Positions 16,546 through 26,166 of a DNA stretch of 64,000 bases are shown here, one piece after another; the first letter of the stretch is position 1, and the number at the start of each line of letters is the position of its first letter. A program made the position numbers and the translations under genes. The notes below the pieces were generated by a model. It ran no database searches. It saw nothing but the letters and a program-made list of their open reading frames with translations, and had not been told where the DNA came from. This DNA is from Zobellella endophytica (GTDB lineage Bacteria > Pseudomonadota > Gammaproteobacteria > Enterobacterales > Aeromonadaceae): positions 62,001-126,000 of the forward strand of contig NZ_PXYG01000008.1 in NCBI RefSeq assembly GCF_003012775.1, read 5' to 3'.

Positions 16546-18012
16546 TTAGTGTACATCTATCATCTGCACCGTGCCGTCGGGCAGCACTTCCGCCATCTGG
16601 CCGCTCGGCTCGTCCATCAGCTGCACCGCCACCATGGTGAACGCGGCCACGGTACAGATCACCCAGAAGAATACCTGGGGCGAGACGAAGGACAGCACGG
16701 TGAGGAACACCACCCCGCCCACGTTGCCGTAGGCCCCGGTCATGCCGGCGATCTGGCCGGTGAGGCGGCGCTGGATCAGCGGTACCACCGCGAACACGGC
16801 GCCCTGGCCGGCCTGCACGAAGAAGGAGCAAGCCATGGTGACCAGCACCGCCAGCACCAGCGGCCAGCTGCCGTCCATCAGCCCCATCAGGAAAAAGCCC
16901 ATGGCGGCGCCGGCCAGGCTCAGAGTCAGGGTCTTCTTGCGGCCGAGCCGGTCGCTGAACAGGCCGCCGCAGGGGCGGGACACCAGGTTCATGAAGGCGA
17001 AGGCCGAGGCCAGGATGCCCGCCTGCACCGCGCTGATGCCGAAGCTGTCGCTGAAGAACAGCGGCAGCATGGACACCACCGCCAGCTCGGCGCCGAAGGT
17101 GGCCAGGTAGGCCAGGTTGAGCACCGCCACCTGCTTGAACTTGTAGCGGTGGATGGCCGGCACCGGCTGGTGGAACACCCCCTTGTTGACCTTGACGATG
17201 TGATACAGCTGCCAGGCGAACAGCGCCGCCAGCACGGCGTAGATCAGGGTGCTGGCGGTGGCGGAGAGCAGGGACACGCCGGCCGGCGACAGCTTCCAGG
17301 TAAGCAGGGCCAGGGCCGCGTACAGGGGAAGGCTCATGACGATGTAGAGCACGAAGTCGCCCCGGCTGGTCACTTCCATGGCGCCGGACTTTTTGGGCTT
17401 GAAGTAGGTGGAGCCCTTGGGGGTGTCGGACACGCCGAAGTAGTAGACGAAGGAATACACCAGGGCGATGGCGCCGGTCAGGCCCAGGGCGTAGCGCCAG
17501 CCGTGCTCGCCGCCGATCAGCAGGGCGATGGCCGGCAGCGCGATGGCGGCGGCGGCGGAGCCGAAGTTGCCCCAGCCGCCGTAGATGCCCTCGGCCAGGC
17601 CCACCTGCTTGGCGGGGAACCACTCGGAGATCATGCGGATGCCGATGACGAAACCGGCGCCGACAAAGCCCAGCAGGAAGCGGGCCAGCGCCATCTGCTC
17701 GAAGCTTTGGGCCAGGGCGAAGAAGAAGCAGATCAGGCTGGCCAGCCCCAACAGCAGCGAATACATGATCCGGGGGCCGAACTTGTCCACCAGCATGCCC
17801 ACCACGATGCGCGCCGGTATGGTCAGGGCCACGTTGAGGATCAGCAGGGTGGAAACCTGCTGGCTGGTCAGCCCCATGCTGTCGCGAATAAAGACCAGCA
17901 GGGGAGCGTGGTTGAACCAGACCACGAAGCTGATGAAAAACGCCAGCCAGGTCAGATGCAGGATGCGGCTGTTGCCGCTGAAGGATAGAAGCTTGAGTTT
18001 TGAAGCAGTCAT
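16546..18012 (-). CDS. nasA: Nitrate transporter, NarK/NasA-type MFS
   Basis: 488 residues with about 12 membrane segments. Both nitrate-signature regions are present: [15 protein letters not shown] (TM5 region) and [19 protein letters not shown] (TM11 region). The first-helix FNHAPL and [14 protein letters not shown] motifs are also typical of the NNP family. It imports nitrate, and perhaps nitrite, for assimilation. The gene is transcribed toward the kinase; the nir/nas reductases are not in the window. The upstream region holds a sigma54-type promoter and two NtrC-like sites, so nitrogen-limitation control is expected. Confidence 0.93.
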   Translation of the reverse strand: MTASKLKLLSFSGNSRILHLTWLAFFISFVVWFNHAPLLVFIRDSMGLTSQQVSTLLILNVALTIPARIVVGMLVDKFGPRIMYSLLLGLASLICFFFALAQSFEQMALARFLLGFVGAGFVIGIRMISEWFPAKQVGLAEGIYGGWGNFGSAAAAIALPAIALLIGGEHGWRYALGLTGAIALVYSFVYYFGVSDTPKGSTYFKPKKSGAMEVTSRGDFVLYIVMSLPLYAALALLTWKLSPAGVSLLSATASTLIYAVLAALFAWQLYHIVKVNKGVFHQPVPAIHRYKFKQVAVLNLAYLATFGAELAVVSMLPLFFSDSFGISAVQAGILASAFAFMNLVSRPCGGLFSDRLGRKKTLTLSLAGAAMGFFLMGLMDGSWPLVLAVLVTMACSFFVQAGQGAVFAVVPLIQRRLTGQIAGMTGAYGNVGGVVFLTVLSFVSPQVFFWVICTVAAFTMVAVQLMDEPSGQMAEVLPDGTVQMIDVH

Positions 18013-18058
18013 GTAGATGTTCTCGCAGAGACCGTTACAACAATGTTGTACGGTGACA

Positions 18059-18074
18059 AGCCGGAATCATGCCA
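18059..18074 (-). promoter_or_regulatory. Sigma54-type -24/-12 promoter of nasA
   Basis: On the minus strand the sequence reads TGGCATGATTCCGGCT. The invariant GG and GC have the correct 10-bp separation of TGGCAC-N5-TTGC, and only the bases flanking the -12 GC are poor. It lies 47-62 bp upstream of the nasA ATG. Confidence 0.5.
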
Positions 18075-18170
18075 AGCTGACAATTCCTTGTTTTTACTGA
18101 GTATTATGACCGAGTGGCAGGAGAGGCGACGGGGCCGTGAGCACCAAGTTAAGGCGCTCCGGCCGTGGAA

Positions 18171-18217
18171 TGCACAATCAGTGTGCAGAAAAAGACCTAT
18201 TGCACCAAAGTGGTACC
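18171..18217 (-). promoter_or_regulatory. Two NtrC-like binding sites upstream of nasA
   Basis: TGCACAATCAGTGTGCA (18171-18187) is a palindrome TGCAC-N7-GTGCA, the NtrC consensus geometry. A weaker second site, TGCACCAAAGTGGTACC (18201-18217), begins 30 bp away, about three helical turns. They lie 100-160 bp upstream of the -24/-12 element, as expected for NtrC enhancers. Confidence 0.6.
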
Positions 18218-18304
18218 ACTAAAGTGGTAATTTGCGCCATGAAGGTGCTGTGCCTGGCGTGCGAGGGGTTGATTGAAATCGACAGCACGGAGCCCTGGCC
18301 AGGG

Positions 18305-18374
18305 TTGTAGGGTCGAATTTATTCGACCAAATCAGGGCTGGTTGCGGAAATGGTCCATTGAAATGGACCCTACC
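18305..18374. repeat. Two short palindromic repeats (TAGGGTC family)
   Basis: A 24-bp segment at 18305-18328 (TAGGGTCGAATTTATTCGAC core) is identical, inverted, to 53619-53642. A second palindrome, GGTCCATTGAAATGGACC, lies at 18352-18369 and resembles the units of the 53.3-53.7 kb array. Together with the NtrC sites it accounts for most of the 404-bp gap between nasA and the YgjP-like gene. Confidence 0.65.
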
Positions 18375-18416
18375 GATTACCTCCGCGGCTTCAGTCGCGT
18401 GGCCGGCAACACAGCC

Positions 18417-18935
18417 CTAAGCGTTCTTCTGCCGGTCCCGCCACAGCAGCCAGAGTCGGGTATCCAGTTCCAGCTGGTGATAGGCCGGCTCCATATGGCA
18501 GCACAGCTGGTAGAAGGCCTTGTTGTGCTCCTTTTCCTTAAAATGGGCCAGCTCGTGGACCACTATCATGCGCAGGAATTCCGGCGGCGCCTCCCGGAAC
18601 AGGGCGGCGACGGTAATGCTGTTGTGGGCCTTGAGCTTGCTGCCCTGTACCCGCGACTGGTAGCTGTGCATGCCGAGCGCCTGCTTGAGCACGTTGAGCT
18701 TGCTGTCGTAACGCACCTGGCTGAGCGGCGGGCTCTTGCGCAGGTACTGATTCCTGAGGCCGTTGATGTAGTCGTACAGCGCCTTGTCGTTTTGCACCGG
18801 ATGGCGCTGCGGGTATTTGCGCTGCAGGTAATCGCCCAGCCGGCCGCTGTCGAGCAGCTCGCCGGCCTGGAGTTGAATGCTTTCCGGATAACCGGTGAGG
18901 TATTTGAGGGTATTCACGGCGGCCCCGTACTGCAT
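18417..18935 (-). CDS. YgjP-like metallopeptidase-domain protein
   Basis: About 172 residues. The C-terminal half carries VVHELAHFKEKEHNKAFYQLCCHMEP, an HExxH zinc motif with a downstream His in the spacing of the YgjP/WLM (SprT-like) peptidase family. The N-terminal part is helical and basic. A TATAAT sequence on the minus strand overlaps the upstream in-frame ATG at 18950, so the ATG at 18935 is preferred, with modest confidence in the start. The substrate is unknown. It stands alone between nasA and the bacterioferritin pair, with no evident operon partner. Confidence 0.75.
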   Translation of the reverse strand: MQYGAAVNTLKYLTGYPESIQLQAGELLDSGRLGDYLQRKYPQRHPVQNDKALYDYINGLRNQYLRKSPPLSQVRYDSKLNVLKQALGMHSYQSRVQGSKLKAHNSITVAALFREAPPEFLRMIVVHELAHFKEKEHNKAFYQLCCHMEPAYHQLELDTRLWLLWRDRQKNA

Positions 18936-19120
18936 GAATCGAAGGCCCATTATAAGCCGAAGCCGGGCGTCCTGTCCCCGCGGCCTCGGGCGTGACGCCG
19001 GTCCCGGGCCATGTCGGCCGCCATGCCCGGGCCAGCGAGAGGATTCACCTCCGTCCGGACCGGGTTATATGGCGGAACCGGCCGTTGCCGGTGTTTCTGC
19101 CCGTATCGGTCGGCGCCTGC

Positions 19121-19591
19121 TCATCCCATCTGGGACTGCAGGTAATTCTGCAGCCCGACCTTGTCGATCAAGCCCAGTTGTTTTTCCAGCCAGTACGCAT
19201 GGTCTTCCTCCGTATCGGCCAGCATCTGTTCAAGGATCTCCCTGCTCTGGTAATCCTTCTGGTCCTCGCAGAGCTTGATCGCGCTTTTCAGCGCCTTGTC
19301 GACGTCGTATTCGAGCTGCAGGTCGTTTTTGAGCATCTGCGGAACGTTCTTTCCGACCTTCAGAGCGGCGCGCTGGGTCATGTCCGGTGTTCCTTCCAGA
19401 AACAGAATGCGTTCGATCAGCGCCGCCGCATGGCCTTTTTCGTCGTCGAATTCGTGATTGATGCGTTCATACAGCTTGTTGAAGCCCCAGTCCTGATACA
19501 TGCGGGAATGGATAAAATACTGATCCATGGCCGTTAACTCTCCGGCCAGCAGCTCGTTCAGGGTGTCGATGACCTTCTTGTTGCCTTTCAT
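19121..19591 (-). CDS. bfr: Bacterioferritin, ferroxidase-type subunit
   Basis: 156 residues of ferritin-like four-helix bundle ([26 protein letters not shown]). By E. coli Bfr numbering the ferroxidase ligands Glu18, Glu51, His54, Glu94 and the EExH pair (one-residue insertion) are present, but the heme ligand Met52 is Lys. GGGAGAG precedes the ATG at 19591, and the gene lies 12 nt after the partner subunit. This pattern, with iron oxidation in one subunit and heme binding in the other, matches heteromeric bacterioferritins such as Neisseria BfrA/BfrB. It stores iron as a 24-mer in the cytoplasm. Confidence 0.9.
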   Translation of the reverse strand: MKGNKKVIDTLNELLAGELTAMDQYFIHSRMYQDWGFNKLYERINHEFDDEKGHAAALIERILFLEGTPDMTQRAALKVGKNVPQMLKNDLQLEYDVDKALKSAIKLCEDQKDYQSREILEQMLADTEEDHAYWLEKQLGLIDKVGLQNYLQSQMG

Positions 19592-19603
19592 GCCCAACTC
19601 TCC

Positions 19604-20068
19604 CTACATCTGTGCCTGCAGATAGTTGCCGATGCCGACATCCCGTATCAGGGTCTGCTGGGTTTCCAGCCAGTCGACATACTCTTCCTCGTATTCGAGG
19701 ATATCTTCCAGTATTTCCCGGCTGACGTAGTCACCCTTGGACTCGCAGTAGCCGATGGCCTCGCGCAGCAGGGTCAGTTGCTCCAGCTCCAGGCTCAGAT
19801 CGCACTGCAGCATCTCTTCGGCGTGTTCTCCGATACGCAGCGGGTCGAGCTTCTGGAGGTTCGGCAAGCCTTCGAGGAACAGGACCCGCTCGATCACCGT
19901 ATCGGCCTGCTTCATGTCCTTGATCGATTTCTTGTACTCTTTTTCATCCAGCTCTTTCAGCCCCCAGTTTTTGAACATACGGGCATGGAGAAAATACTGG
20001 TTGATGGAGGTCAGTTCTGTTGTCAGGACCTGGTTCAGGTAATCGATGATTTTTTTGTCGCCTTTCAT
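19604..20068 (-). CDS. bfr: Bacterioferritin, heme-binding subunit with degenerate ferroxidase site
   Basis: 154 residues, colinear with E. coli Bfr. Met52 (KDMKQAD) is kept, so the inter-subunit heme can bind. The ferroxidase site is altered: Glu51 is Asp, His54 is Gln and His130 is Tyr, while Glu18, Glu94 and Glu127 remain. GGGAGG precedes the ATG at 20068; the longer frame upstream has no ribosome binding site. First gene of the two-gene bfr operon. The complementary losses in the two subunits imply an obligate hetero-oligomer in which this subunit mainly serves heme-linked electron transfer for iron release. Confidence 0.9.
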   Translation of the reverse strand: MKGDKKIIDYLNQVLTTELTSINQYFLHARMFKNWGLKELDEKEYKKSIKDMKQADTVIERVLFLEGLPNLQKLDPLRIGEHAEEMLQCDLSLELEQLTLLREAIGYCESKGDYVSREILEDILEYEEEYVDWLETQQTLIRDVGIGNYLQAQM

Positions 20069-20275
20069 GGGGGGCCTCCCGTGGCAACTGGGGTGAGGGT
20101 ATGGTGCTTTCGCCACTAAAGCCTAGGCGGGAAATCCGAATATCTCCATAAAACCGAGGGGCGTGCGAGGTAGGGCTCTTTCGGTGGCGTCAACGCACCG
20201 GCCCGGCCTCCTGTTTCGCCACCCCGTTGTGCATTCCCTTCGGCCGGAAGCGCCCTCGCTGACCTCTCCGCTGGC

Positions 20276-21160
20276 TCAGGCGTAACGCCGGCCCAGTGCC
20301 ACGCAGGCCACCACGGCCAGGCAGATCCAGATGGCCTGGGCCGAAACAGGCTCGCCGAGCAGCAGGGCGGCGAACCAGAGGGCGCCGAACGGCTGCAGCA
20401 GCTGCACCTGGCTGACCTGGGTCACGCCGCCCAGGGCCAGCCCCTTGTACCAGAAGAAAAAGCCCAGGAACATGCTGCAGCTGCCGAGGTAGAGAAAGCT
20501 CAGCCAGCCCGCCGGGCTGGTGAGGGCCGGCTCGGGGCGGCTCAGCCAGATCAGCGGTGTCAGCAGCGGCAACGACAGCACCAGCGCCCAGCAGATCACC
20601 TGCCAGCTACCCAGCTCCCGGGTCAGCCGTGCCCCTTCCGCATAGCCCAGACCGCACAGCACGCAGGCCAGCAACAGCCACAGATCCGCCAACTGCCAGT
20701 GGCCCTGGGCCTGCTGTCCGGCGTAGAGCAGCACCAGCGCCGTGCCTGCCAGGGCGCACAGCCAGAAGGCGGGCTTCGGCCGGTGCCGGTGCAGCCAGGC
20801 GCCGGCCAGGGCGGTGCACAGGGGCAGCAGGGCGGTGACCAGCACGCTGTGGGTGGCCGACACCGTTTCCAGAGCGAGGGAGGAGAGGATGGGAAAGCCG
20901 AACACCACCCCCGCGGCCACCACCGCCAGCCGGGCCCACTGGTGCCCGCTCGGCAGGGACTGGCGCGTGGCCGCCAGCAGCAGCAGGGCCAGTACCCCGC
21001 CCAGGCCGGCGCGGCCGGCGCCCACGAACAGCGCCGGCATTTCCTGCACCGCGATGCGGGTGGCGGGCAGGCCGGCGGAAAAGGTCATCACCCCGAGCAG
21101 GCCCCAGGCCATGCCGAGCAGGGGGCGGGTATCGAGGGAAGGCGGGCTGGTGGTCTTCAT
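20276..21160 (-). CDS. EamA/DMT-family transporter
   Basis: 294 residues with about ten hydrophobic segments in two EamA repeats (LGMAWGLLGVMTFSAGLPATRIAV in the first; LSFLYLGSCSMFLGFFFWYKGLALGGVTQVSQVQLLQPFGALWFAALLLGEPV in the second, the typical end of the family). It probably exports an amino acid or other metabolite. GGAG lies 8 nt before the ATG. It is divergent from a MocR regulator 102 bp away, a common pairing in which the regulator controls the exporter. Confidence 0.85.
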   Translation of the reverse strand: MKTTSPPSLDTRPLLGMAWGLLGVMTFSAGLPATRIAVQEMPALFVGAGRAGLGGVLALLLLAATRQSLPSGHQWARLAVVAAGVVFGFPILSSLALETVSATHSVLVTALLPLCTALAGAWLHRHRPKPAFWLCALAGTALVLLYAGQQAQGHWQLADLWLLLACVLCGLGYAEGARLTRELGSWQVICWALVLSLPLLTPLIWLSRPEPALTSPAGWLSFLYLGSCSMFLGFFFWYKGLALGGVTQVSQVQLLQPFGALWFAALLLGEPVSAQAIWICLAVVACVALGRRYA

Positions 21161-21262
21161 GGCGGACTCCGGTTGCTTGCTTTTGGTCAGCTTAGTCGCT
21201 TTACTACCAGACAATCAGGACACTTCTTATAAAATCGACCCGAGTGTACAGGTAGCTACGCC

Positions 21263-22699
21263 ATGACAATTACCGCCGCCGACTGGGCCTTCGACAAGGC
21301 CGACAGCCATCCTTTCGTGGAGCAGCTGGTGCGCCACGCCACCCAGGCCATCGGGGAGGGGCGCTGGAAGCCGGGCGAGCGGCTGCCCTCCATTCGCACC
21401 CTGGCCGAGCAGATTGCAGTGAGCCGCTTCACCGTGGCCGACGCCTACGAGCGGCTGGTGGCCGCCGGCCTGGTGGTCAGCCGCCAGGGCAGCGGCGTTT
21501 ACGTGGCGCGCAGCCCGCAAACCCGCCGGCTGGTGCTGGAGGTGGATGCTTCCGCCAGCGCCATGGCCCAGGAGGTGGCGCTGCTGCGCCAGGTGATGGA
21601 CACCGAGCGCTTCCGCTACAAGCCCGGCAGCGGCTGCCTGCCGGCGGACTGGCTGGGGGATCAGGACATCCGCTCCGCCCTGCGCGAGCTGGCCCGGCAG
21701 CCGGCGCCGCTCACCGAATACGGCAGCGCCCAGGGCCATCCCGCCCTGCGCAGCCAGCTGGCGTTGCGGCTGGAACAGCTTAATATCCAGGCGGATCCGT
21801 CCCAGATCCTGATGACTGCCAGCGCCTCCCATGGCGTGGATTTGGTGCTGCGCGCCCTGGTGCGGCCCGGGGATCGGGTGCTGGTGGACGATCCCGGCTT
21901 CTACAACTTCCTGACCCTGTTGCGGCTGGTGGGGGCGGTGCCGGTGCCGGTGCCGCGGAGGCTGGAGGGACCGGATCTGGCGGTGTTGCGCCAGGTTCTG
22001 GCCGAGCACCAGCCGGTGCTCTACATCACCAACTCGGTGCTGAGCAATCCGGTGGGGGCCAGCGTCGGCCGCGGCCGGGCCTACAAGGTGCTGAGCCTGC
22101 TCGCCGAGCACCGCTGCTGGCTGCTGGAAGACGACATTTACGCCGACTTCGACCCCTGGCAGAGCCTGCGCTACGCCAGCCTGGCCGGCTTCGAGCGCAC
22201 CCTCTACCTGGGCAGCCTGTCCAAGACCCTGTCGGCGGACTTCCGAGTCGGCTTTATCGCCGGCAACCCGGCGATGATCGCCGAGCTCACCGACATCAAG
22301 CTGATCACCGGCATGTCCACCTCCACCGCCACCGAGACCATCATGTACCGGCTGCTCACCGGCGGCCGCTACCGCCGCCACCTGGAGCAGCTGCGGCGGC
22401 GGCTGGACGAGGTGCGGGAGCCGACCCTGGCGCGTTTCGAGGCGATGGGATTCCGGGTGGAACACCGCCCGGCAGGCGGCTTCTTCTGCTGGCTGCGGCT
22501 GCCGGACGGCATCGGCGCCGGCCGGCTCACCGGCCTGGCCGCCGAGCACGACCTGCTGCTGGCGCCGGGGCGCCACTTCAGCCGCCAGCCCGAGGCGGAC
22601 AGCCATATGCGCATCAATATCGCCCAGTGCCAGCACGAGGCGGTGTGGCGGGGCCTGGGTGAGGCCCTGGAGCTGGCCGCTCAGTCCGCGGCCAGTTGA
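21263..22699 (+). CDS. MocR-type regulator (GntR HTH + PLP aminotransferase-like domain)
   Basis: 478 residues. The N-terminal ~75 form a GntR winged helix (GERLPSIRTLAEQIAVSRFTVADAYERLVAAGLV). From ~110 on there is a fold-type I aminotransferase domain, with DDIYADFDPW and the PLP lysine in GSLSKTLSADFRVGF. MocR proteins use PLP or PLP adducts as effector, and some control vitamin B6 or amino-acid metabolism. The closest visible target is the divergent EamA transporter. The last 19 bases overlap the convergent FhuF-like gene. Confidence 0.9.
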   Translation: MTITAADWAFDKADSHPFVEQLVRHATQAIGEGRWKPGERLPSIRTLAEQIAVSRFTVADAYERLVAAGLVVSRQGSGVYVARSPQTRRLVLEVDASASAMAQEVALLRQVMDTERFRYKPGSGCLPADWLGDQDIRSALRELARQPAPLTEYGSAQGHPALRSQLALRLEQLNIQADPSQILMTASASHGVDLVLRALVRPGDRVLVDDPGFYNFLTLLRLVGAVPVPVPRRLEGPDLAVLRQVLAEHQPVLYITNSVLSNPVGASVGRGRAYKVLSLLAEHRCWLLEDDIYADFDPWQSLRYASLAGFERTLYLGSLSKTLSADFRVGFIAGNPAMIAELTDIKLITGMSTSTATETIMYRLLTGGRYRRHLEQLRRRLDEVREPTLARFEAMGFRVEHRPAGGFFCWLRLPDGIGAGRLTGLAAEHDLLLAPGRHFSRQPEADSHMRINIAQCQHEAVWRGLGEALELAAQSAAS

Positions 22700-23541
22700 G
22701 CCCGCACCAGTTCGCGCAGGCGGCGGTCCCGGTTTTCCGGGTGCTCCCGGACGCAGGTGGTGCAGTAACGACCGCCCTGGGTGGTGTAGAAGCGACAGCA
22801 GCCGGCGCGGGTGCGGAAGCTGCGCCGGGCCGGTTCGCGCCCGGGGTGGTCCGGGTCCGGCAAGACGATGTCGACGAAGCCGGTCTTGCGGTTGTACAGC
22901 GGGGAGTCGGGCTCCTTGAGCACGGCCAGGGCGAGGGCCCTGGCCCGCTCCTCGCAGCCGAGCTGCTGGCCCGCGTGCAGAAAGGCCAGTGCCACCGAGT
23001 CCGCCACCAGGCACCAGAGGCCCCGCTCGGGCAGGCCGCAGCGCCGGTGCAGCAGGCTCACCAATGGGGCCATATGAGTCTCGATCCCGTGCTGCAGCCG
23101 CCGTTCCGTCTCTTCCCCGGCGTCGGCCGGGTAGCCGGCGGCAAAGCGCAGCAGCAGGCGGCGGGCGGTGCCTTCCTGGCCTTCATGCCGCCATTGGTAC
23201 TCCTCCATTTTCAGCGCCAGCTGCGCCGGGCCGAACCCGGGCAGCCGCCCGCCCAGCAACAGCAGCCCGGCCAGGGGCAGGGCCAGGTACCAGGCGTAGC
23301 GGCCGAGCAGGAAAGAGCAGCGGGTCTTGAGATCGGTATCGGGGTAATGGCTGCCCTCGTGCTCCAGCCAGGCCTCCAGCAGCGCCGATCCAGGCGTCAT
23401 CAGCGCCCCGGCCGGGGTCCAGTCCGGGCCGGCGGCGCCGCACGACCAGCCGCTTTCCCCCAGCCGGGCCGACAGCTCGGCCAGCTCCTCGGCCAGGGAA
23501 GGGAATGCCAGGGGGATCCGGAGGGAAGCGCTTGCCTGCAT
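22681..23541 (-). CDS. fhuF: FhuF-like siderophore ferric reductase
   Basis: 286 residues. The C-terminus has RAGCCRFYTTQGGRYCTTC, the CC-x10-C-x2-C signature that holds the [2Fe-2S] cluster in FhuF proteins, which reduce ferric siderophores after import. The middle has the usual FhuF-domain helices. The start at 23541 is chosen for GAGG just upstream. It is divergent from the receptor gene at 24028 across a 486-bp AT-rich region with Fur-box-like sequences, so iron repression is likely. It probably releases iron from the siderophore imported by the adjacent ABC system. Confidence 0.85.
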   Translation of the reverse strand: MQASASLRIPLAFPSLAEELAELSARLGESGWSCGAAGPDWTPAGALMTPGSALLEAWLEHEGSHYPDTDLKTRCSFLLGRYAWYLALPLAGLLLLGGRLPGFGPAQLALKMEEYQWRHEGQEGTARRLLLRFAAGYPADAGEETERRLQHGIETHMAPLVSLLHRRCGLPERGLWCLVADSVALAFLHAGQQLGCEERARALALAVLKEPDSPLYNRKTGFVDIVLPDPDHPGREPARRSFRTRAGCCRFYTTQGGRYCTTCVREHPENRDRRLRELVRAQLAAD

Positions 23542-23602
23542 GGGGTCCTCGTCGGGAAATAAGGTGGCCGGAATAGGGCCAGAATTTATCAAAGAATATT
23601 AA

Positions 23603-23617
23603 CGAGAATTATTTTTA
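23603..23617 (-). promoter_or_regulatory. Weak Fur-box-like sequence before fhuF-like gene
   Basis: CGAGAATTATTTTTA matches the 7-1-7 Fur consensus TGATAAT-N-ATTATCA at 10 of 14 positions. It lies 62-76 bp upstream of the fhuF start in an AT-rich stretch. Confidence 0.4.
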
Positions 23618-24027
23618 TTTCAATGCCGGGATCGCGGTCGACACCTGATGGGCCTGGGCGTCGTCATGGTCCCGTATTCGTTTAGAGGCCGGTAGCATCG
23701 CAGGCAGCCGTCACATTGCCGCAGAGAACAAAGATAGGGCGACCGGTTTCCGCAACGTCAACATCAAGAGTAAAAAGTTCCCTGGTTTTATTGCAATCAA
23801 GATAAATATATAAAATAATAAGCAAATAAAAATTATTATCATTTGAGTTGGTGTTGTGCTTATTATGCGAAGGAACCGCTTTTTTACCGCCATGGCATGC
23901 AGGCATGGTCACCATCGGCCGTCAGGCCAGCCGAAGTTCTAGCCACCAAGAAGGACAGGCCGGAGAGGAAGAAGGTCGCTCTTCGCCTGCCCATGGATGT
24001 CGGCCTTCAGCACAGAGCAAGGATTAT
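23618..24027. promoter_or_regulatory. AT-rich promoter region of the receptor operon with Fur-box-like site
   Basis: TAAAAATTATTATCA (23827-23841) fits the Fur 7-1-7 consensus at 12 of 14 positions, including a perfect right half. The surrounding 23770-23850 is strongly AT-rich, unlike the genes on either side. No convincing gene lies in this gap; small open frames here lack ribosome binding sites and family resemblance. The leader from the Fur site to the receptor ATG at 24028 is about 190 nt. Confidence 0.5.
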
Positions 24028-26166
24028 ATGAGCAAGATGAACAAGGTGTCGCCGGTGCTGGCGATGATGGTGGCGGCCCCGCTGGCGGTGGACGCCCAGG
24101 CCCAGGCGGCGCAGCCCTATGAACTGGATACGGTGGTGGTCAGCGCCACCCGCCAGGGGATGGAGGCGAGCGAGCTGGCCCATGCGGTAACGGTGATCGA
24201 CCGCGAGCAGATGGACACCCAGTTGCAAACCGCCCGTAGCCTGGGAGAAGTGCTGGCGAAGACGGTGCCGGGCATGGCGCCGGCCAGCCAGACCCTGACC
24301 AACTTCAACCAGACCCTGCGCGGGCGCAACCTGCTGGTGCTGATCGACGGTATTCCGCAGAACACCAGCCGCAACGTCAGCCGCGACCTGATGAACATCG
24401 ATCCCGCCAATATCGAACGCATCGAGGTGCTGCGCGGCGGCAGCGCCGTCTACGGCAGCGGCGCCGCCGGTGGCGTGGTCAATATCATCACCCGGCGCAG
24501 CCGGCACGAAGCCGTGACCAGGCTGGGGGTACAGAGCTCCCTGTCCCGGGTGACGGGGGACGGCCTGGGCTATCGCGGCGAACAGTCCCTGGGCGGCGGC
24601 AACGAGACCGTCGATTACGGTTTCAACGTGGCCTGGGAGCACCAGGGCGCGGCCTTCGACGGCAATGGCTCTCGCATCGCGCCCGAGCCCAGCCAGGGCG
24701 ACCTGTCGGATACCGACAGCCTCAGCCTGGCCGGCAAGGTCAGCTGGCATCTCGACGCCGGCACCCTGACCCTGTCCGCCAATCATCTCGACGCCAAACA
24801 GGACACCGACTATGCCTCGGATCCGGCGGTCAATGCCGCGGCGCCGGGAGATGCCCGGGCCCGGGCCATTTCCGGGCTGCAACTGGACGAGCAAAACCGC
24901 ACCCGCAACAGCTTCGTGAACCTGGCCTGGAATGCCGACCAGACCCCGCTGGGGGTGGTGGACGCCCAGCTGTACTACCGCGACTACCATGCCCGCTTCA
25001 CCCCCTTCGATGCCCGCAACATCGCTACCTGGGGGCAGCTGGTGCAGACCTACCTGGACAGCGAAACCCTCGGCAGCCGGCTGACCATCAACTCGGCGCT
25101 GAACGACAACACCCTGCTGCGCTGGGGGCTGGATCTGAGTCGGGAGAAATCGGAAATGCCGGTGACCACCTATGACGGCACGGCCTTCGACAACAGCGGC
25201 GGCCTGGTCTTTGTCGATACCGGGGATCGGCTGTTCATGCCGCCGCTGACCCAGCGCAATATCGGTGCCTTCGCCCAGCTGGAGTACGACTTCAGCGAGC
25301 GCCTGCGCGGTGAAGCCGGTACCCGCTACGAGCATGCCAAAGCCTCCTTCGACGACTTCACCACCCTGGGGCTGGGCAACGACATCAAGGGCGGCGACGT
25401 CAGCTTCGACGATTTCCTGTTCAATGCCGGCCTGGTGTACAGCCTGACCGACAGCATGGAGCTCTACGGCAACTTCTCCCAGGGCTTCGAATTGCCGGAT
25501 CTGGGGCTGCAATTGCGCATCGCCCCCGCCGGCTTCAACGTGAACGACTCCCAGCTCAAGCCGATCAAGACCGACAACTACGAGCTGGGCTGGCGGGGCG
25601 ACTGGGGCTATACCCAGGGCAGCCTGGCCCTGTTCTACAGCACCTCGGATCTGGGCCCGGTGGTGATTCAGGACTTCGCCTTTGCCCAGAGCCGGGCGAA
25701 AGAGCGGATCTACGGGGTGGAAGCGACCCTGGATCACTGGCTCAACGAACAGTGGCAACTGGGTGGCCTGCTGACCTGGATGGAAGGCGAAAGCTACAAC
25801 GAGGCAGCCCAGGAATGGAAGGCGCTCAACGGCTATCGTATCCCGCCGCTGCAGGTGCGCGCCTATGTGGAGTACCACCCCCATGATCAGTGGTTGCACC
25901 GGTTGCAGGCCAACTACAGCGGCTCCCGGGACGACGCCTTCAAGGATCAGGTGGGCTTCGGCAGCCGCCAGGTCGACAGCTATACCACCCTGGATTACAG
26001 CACTCGCTACGACCTGGGCCGGCACGGCTTCAACCTGGGCGTGGAAAACCTGCTGAACAAGGATTACTACCACGTCTATGGCCAGTTGCTGCGGGACGGC
26101 AAGAACACCAGCCATATCCCCGCCAGCGGCGCGACCCTGAAGCTGGGCTACCAGTACCGGTGGTAA
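24028..26166 (+). CDS. TonB-dependent siderophore receptor (probable staphyloferrin B receptor)
   Basis: 712 residues. A signal peptide (VLAMMVAAPLAVDAQAQA) is followed by a TonB box-like DTVVVSATR, a plug domain (NFNQTLRGRNLLVLIDGIPQN, RIEVLRGGSAVYGSGAAGGVVNIITRR) and a 22-strand barrel ending in LKLGYQYRW (terminal aromatic). AAGGA lies 6 nt before the ATG at 24028; the open frame further upstream is unlikely to be translated. It is the first gene of a plus-strand uptake operon facing the sbn-like biosynthesis operon, so the ligand is probably the locally made siderophore. The following binding-protein gene overlaps it by 7 bases. Confidence 0.9.
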   Translation: MSKMNKVSPVLAMMVAAPLAVDAQAQAAQPYELDTVVVSATRQGMEASELAHAVTVIDREQMDTQLQTARSLGEVLAKTVPGMAPASQTLTNFNQTLRGRNLLVLIDGIPQNTSRNVSRDLMNIDPANIERIEVLRGGSAVYGSGAAGGVVNIITRRSRHEAVTRLGVQSSLSRVTGDGLGYRGEQSLGGGNETVDYGFNVAWEHQGAAFDGNGSRIAPEPSQGDLSDTDSLSLAGKVSWHLDAGTLTLSANHLDAKQDTDYASDPAVNAAAPGDARARAISGLQLDEQNRTRNSFVNLAWNADQTPLGVVDAQLYYRDYHARFTPFDARNIATWGQLVQTYLDSETLGSRLTINSALNDNTLLRWGLDLSREKSEMPVTTYDGTAFDNSGGLVFVDTGDRLFMPPLTQRNIGAFAQLEYDFSERLRGEAGTRYEHAKASFDDFTTLGLGNDIKGGDVSFDDFLFNAGLVYSLTDSMELYGNFSQGFELPDLGLQLRIAPAGFNVNDSQLKPIKTDNYELGWRGDWGYTQGSLALFYSTSDLGPVVIQDFAFAQSRAKERIYGVEATLDHWLNEQWQLGGLLTWMEGESYNEAAQEWKALNGYRIPPLQVRAYVEYHPHDQWLHRLQANYSGSRDDAFKDQVGFGSRQVDSYTTLDYSTRYDLGRHGFNLGVENLLNKDYYHVYGQLLRDGKNTSHIPASGATLKLGYQYRW

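Noticed and set aside
23682-23915. Small minus-strand frame in the fhuF-receptor gap
   Set aside because: It lies in an AT-rich promoter region with no ribosome binding site or family signature.
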